DNA of 64,000 nucleotides from an uncultured Aquimarina sp. (GTDB lineage: Bacteria; Bacteroidota; Bacteroidia; Flavobacteriales; Flavobacteriaceae): the NCBI RefSeq assembly GCF_947496855.1, contig NZ_CANMED010000005.1, forward strand, positions 310,001 through 374,000. The letters run 5' to 3'. Numbering within the stretch: position 1 is the first letter of the stretch; each line of letters begins with the position of its first letter. Of this stretch, positions 62,386 through 64,000 are shown in pieces. The translations under genes were made by a program, and so were the position numbers. The notes beneath the pieces were generated by a model. It had not been told where the DNA came from, did not search any database, and saw nothing but the letters and a program-made list of their open reading frames with translations.

Positions 62386-63341
62386 TGCCTATAGTATCCT
62401 CACAATATTCGCCACCATATATTTTTAAAAACGGCCATTTTTCTACCATATACCCCAATTTATTAAGAAAAATTAATGGAATAAATCAACAACGAGAACG
62501 GATAGAGTTAGATGATGGTGATTTCATAGATATAGATTGGAGTTTTGGAGTCAATCCGGAATCATCAAAACGGGTTGCTGTATTGATTCATGGACTGGAA
62601 GGTAATGCTCAACGACAATATATTATGGGATTAGCCAAACATCTAAATCATAATCATTGGGATGTAGCTGCAGTAAACCTTCGCAATTGTAGTGGAGAAG
62701 TAAATCGATTATACAGATCTTACAATGCTGGGGTAAGCGATGACTTAGATTCCATTATTACACATATTATTGAAAAAAATTATGGTAGTATTTCTATTTG
62801 CGGATTCAGTCTTGGAGGAAATATTGCACTAAAATATTTAGGAGAAAGAACAATTCCTTCTCAAGTTAAATCTGCTGTAGCTGTATCCGTTCCTTGCGAT
62901 CTTTACGATTCTTTAACAGAAATCAATAAGCCCAAAAATTTTATATACCAACAACGTTTTATTAGAAGTTTAAAAGAAAAATTAAGAGAACGACAAGAGG
63001 TTTTTCCAGACAGAATTAGTAAATCAGACATTAGTTTGTGTAAATCTCTAATTGATATTGATGACCTATACACTAGCAAAGCGCATGGATATATTGATGC
63101 TATTGATTATTATACAAAATGCAGTAGTAAGCAGTTTTTAATGGGTATAGAGATACCTACACTTATCATAAATGCTAAAAATGATACTTTTCTGGGAAAT
63201 GCATGTTATCCTATTAAAGAAGCTAAAGAAAACTCTAATTTATTTTTAGAAACACCAAATTACGGAGGTCATGTTGGGTTTTATCTTCGCGGAGAAACTT
63301 ACTACAACGAACAGAAAACCGTAACATTTTTACAGAAATAG
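62385..63341 (+). CDS. Alpha/beta hydrolase, YheT-like
   Basis: The 318-residue protein has the YheT family layout: PPYIFKNGHFSTIYPNLLR near the start, the oxyanion segment VLIHGLEGNAQRQYI, nucleophile Ser142 in GFSLGG, and the terminal acidic/His pair TLIINAKNDTFLG and GGHVGF. Its substrate is unknown. Its start shares one base with the stop of the bestrophin gene. Confidence 0.9.
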   Translation: MPIVSSQYSPPYIFKNGHFSTIYPNLLRKINGINQQRERIELDDGDFIDIDWSFGVNPESSKRVAVLIHGLEGNAQRQYIMGLAKHLNHNHWDVAAVNLRNCSGEVNRLYRSYNAGVSDDLDSIITHIIEKNYGSISICGFSLGGNIALKYLGERTIPSQVKSAVAVSVPCDLYDSLTEINKPKNFIYQQRFIRSLKEKLRERQEVFPDRISKSDISLCKSLIDIDDLYTSKAHGYIDAIDYYTKCSSKQFLMGIEIPTLIINAKNDTFLGNACYPIKEAKENSNLFLETPNYGGHVGFYLRGETYYNEQKTVTFLQK

Positions 63342-63557
63342 TAAAAAATCATAACGTTTTTACCATATTTAGTAATAATAATCCTACATATTGAAATACG
63401 TGAAACAAACGTTAAGTCAATGTTAAGGTTTTGTGTGGTAAATTTCAGTCTTTTCGTCGAATTTTTTTTTTTAATTAGGAATATTTTAAGAGTTTTGGTC
63501 GTTTCCTTATAGAATCATCAAGGAAATTTAATAATAGCTAACTCAAACTCAATAAAA

Positions 63558-64000
63558 ATGAAAAAACGTTACAAAAACCTTACTGGGGTATTTGGCTTTA
63601 TGCCAAAAAGGTTTGGAAAACTACACACACTAGTTTTTTCCACAATGTTTCTCCTTTCTACTGCAGCATTTGCACAAACAGAAACAGCTAAATTAAAAAT
63701 TAGATCAGAGAGTAATATTTCTAAATTAAATCAGTTGCAGGCGCAAAATACCGAAAAAGCTGCACTATTGAAAAAAGAAGCAATACAGGCCGCTAAGCAA
63801 AACGGATGGCCAATTACGACAACACTAAAAGACGGAAGTTTTGTAGAATTACAAAGACTAGCAGAAGATGGAAGTGCTATTTATTATGCTACAAGTAATG
63901 TTGCTGCAGCTAGATCTACAAGAGCAAATCATCTTAATATCGGAGGATCTCTTGGCCTTAACTTAGATGGTCAAAACATGACTGCCTATGTATGGGATGG
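63558..64000 (+). CDS. S8 subtilisin-like secreted protease, N-terminal fragment
   Basis: The gene runs past the right edge, so only 147 codons are visible. A signal peptide (about 1-40, ending AFAQT) precedes a propeptide-like region. The last visible residues LGLNLDGQNMTAYVWDG match the start of the S8 catalytic domain, in which the Asp of VWDG is the first of the Asp/His/Ser triad. Similar flavobacterial proteins usually end in a T9SS sorting domain, but that part is not in the window. Confidence 0.8.
   Translation, partial: MKKRYKNLTGVFGFMPKRFGKLHTLVFSTMFLLSTAAFAQTETAKLKIRSESNISKLNQLQAQNTEKAALLKKEAIQAAKQNGWPITTTLKDGSFVELQRLAEDGSAIYYATSNVAAARSTRANHLNIGGSLGLNLDGQNMTAYVWD

Overview
The window is an AT-rich chromosomal stretch of a marine-type member of the Flavobacteriaceae (Bacteroidota); Aquimarina or a close relative is my best guess. 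The signs are a SusC/SusD pair, proteins with type IX secretion (T9SS) sorting tails, the T9SS protein PorZ beside recO, promoters of the form TTG-N17-TAnnTTTG, no Shine-Dalgarno-like sites, and lipoproteins with short acidic stretches after the lipid-bearing cysteine. No lookup was possible, so the genus is inferred from memory of these families.

Layout. 1-4530: start of feoB and feoA (ferrous iron uptake), an orphan lipoprotein, an SCO1-like copper chaperone and an RseP-like site-2 protease. 4541-4960: tRNA-Asn with a good promoter and terminator, then a 37-codon scrap of an ISAon1-type transposase. 4984-26559: a chitin utilization locus. On the minus strand lie a 1930-residue secreted chitinase with three GH18 catalytic domains, an SSS-family symporter and a LytS/LytTR two-component pair. 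On the plus strand lie susC, susD, a NagB-PIG-L fusion, a GlcNAc kinase, a GH20 hexosaminidase and a surface GH18 lipoprotein. The parts fit one route: secreted and surface chitinases cut chitin, SusCD imports the oligomers, periplasmic GH20 releases GlcNAc, the symporter imports it, and the kinase and NagB fusion feed it to fructose-6-phosphate. No separate nagA is present here.

27126-31103: a large T9SS cargo protein with seven 79-residue DNA-level tandem repeats, followed by a structured element. 31137-41341: a class I lanthipeptide/RiPP island, all on the minus strand. It has a split LanB (glutamylation and elimination proteins), LanC, six small precursor genes in three leader families, and two paralogous membrane TPR-AraC regulators. 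The arrangement looks like a duplicated module. Two non-coding signals recur: a 34-35 nt element just upstream of three precursor genes, and 24-bp palindromes upstream of precursor genes. Five of the six precursor genes are below 61 codons.

41401-46630: a DCC1-like oxidoreductase, an ABC ATPase/permease pair, TfoX-like, VOC and TPR-like proteins, and a broken DUF2461 gene. 46933-64000: an astacin-type protease lipoprotein, small exported proteins, a HAD phosphatase, a TonB-dependent receptor, recO, porZ, gdhA, a Cys/Met PLP enzyme, a DUF3298-like lipoprotein, DinB, ArsC-like, EamA, thioesterase, bestrophin and YheT-like hydrolase genes, and the start of an S8 protease. This last part reads as ordinary core genome.
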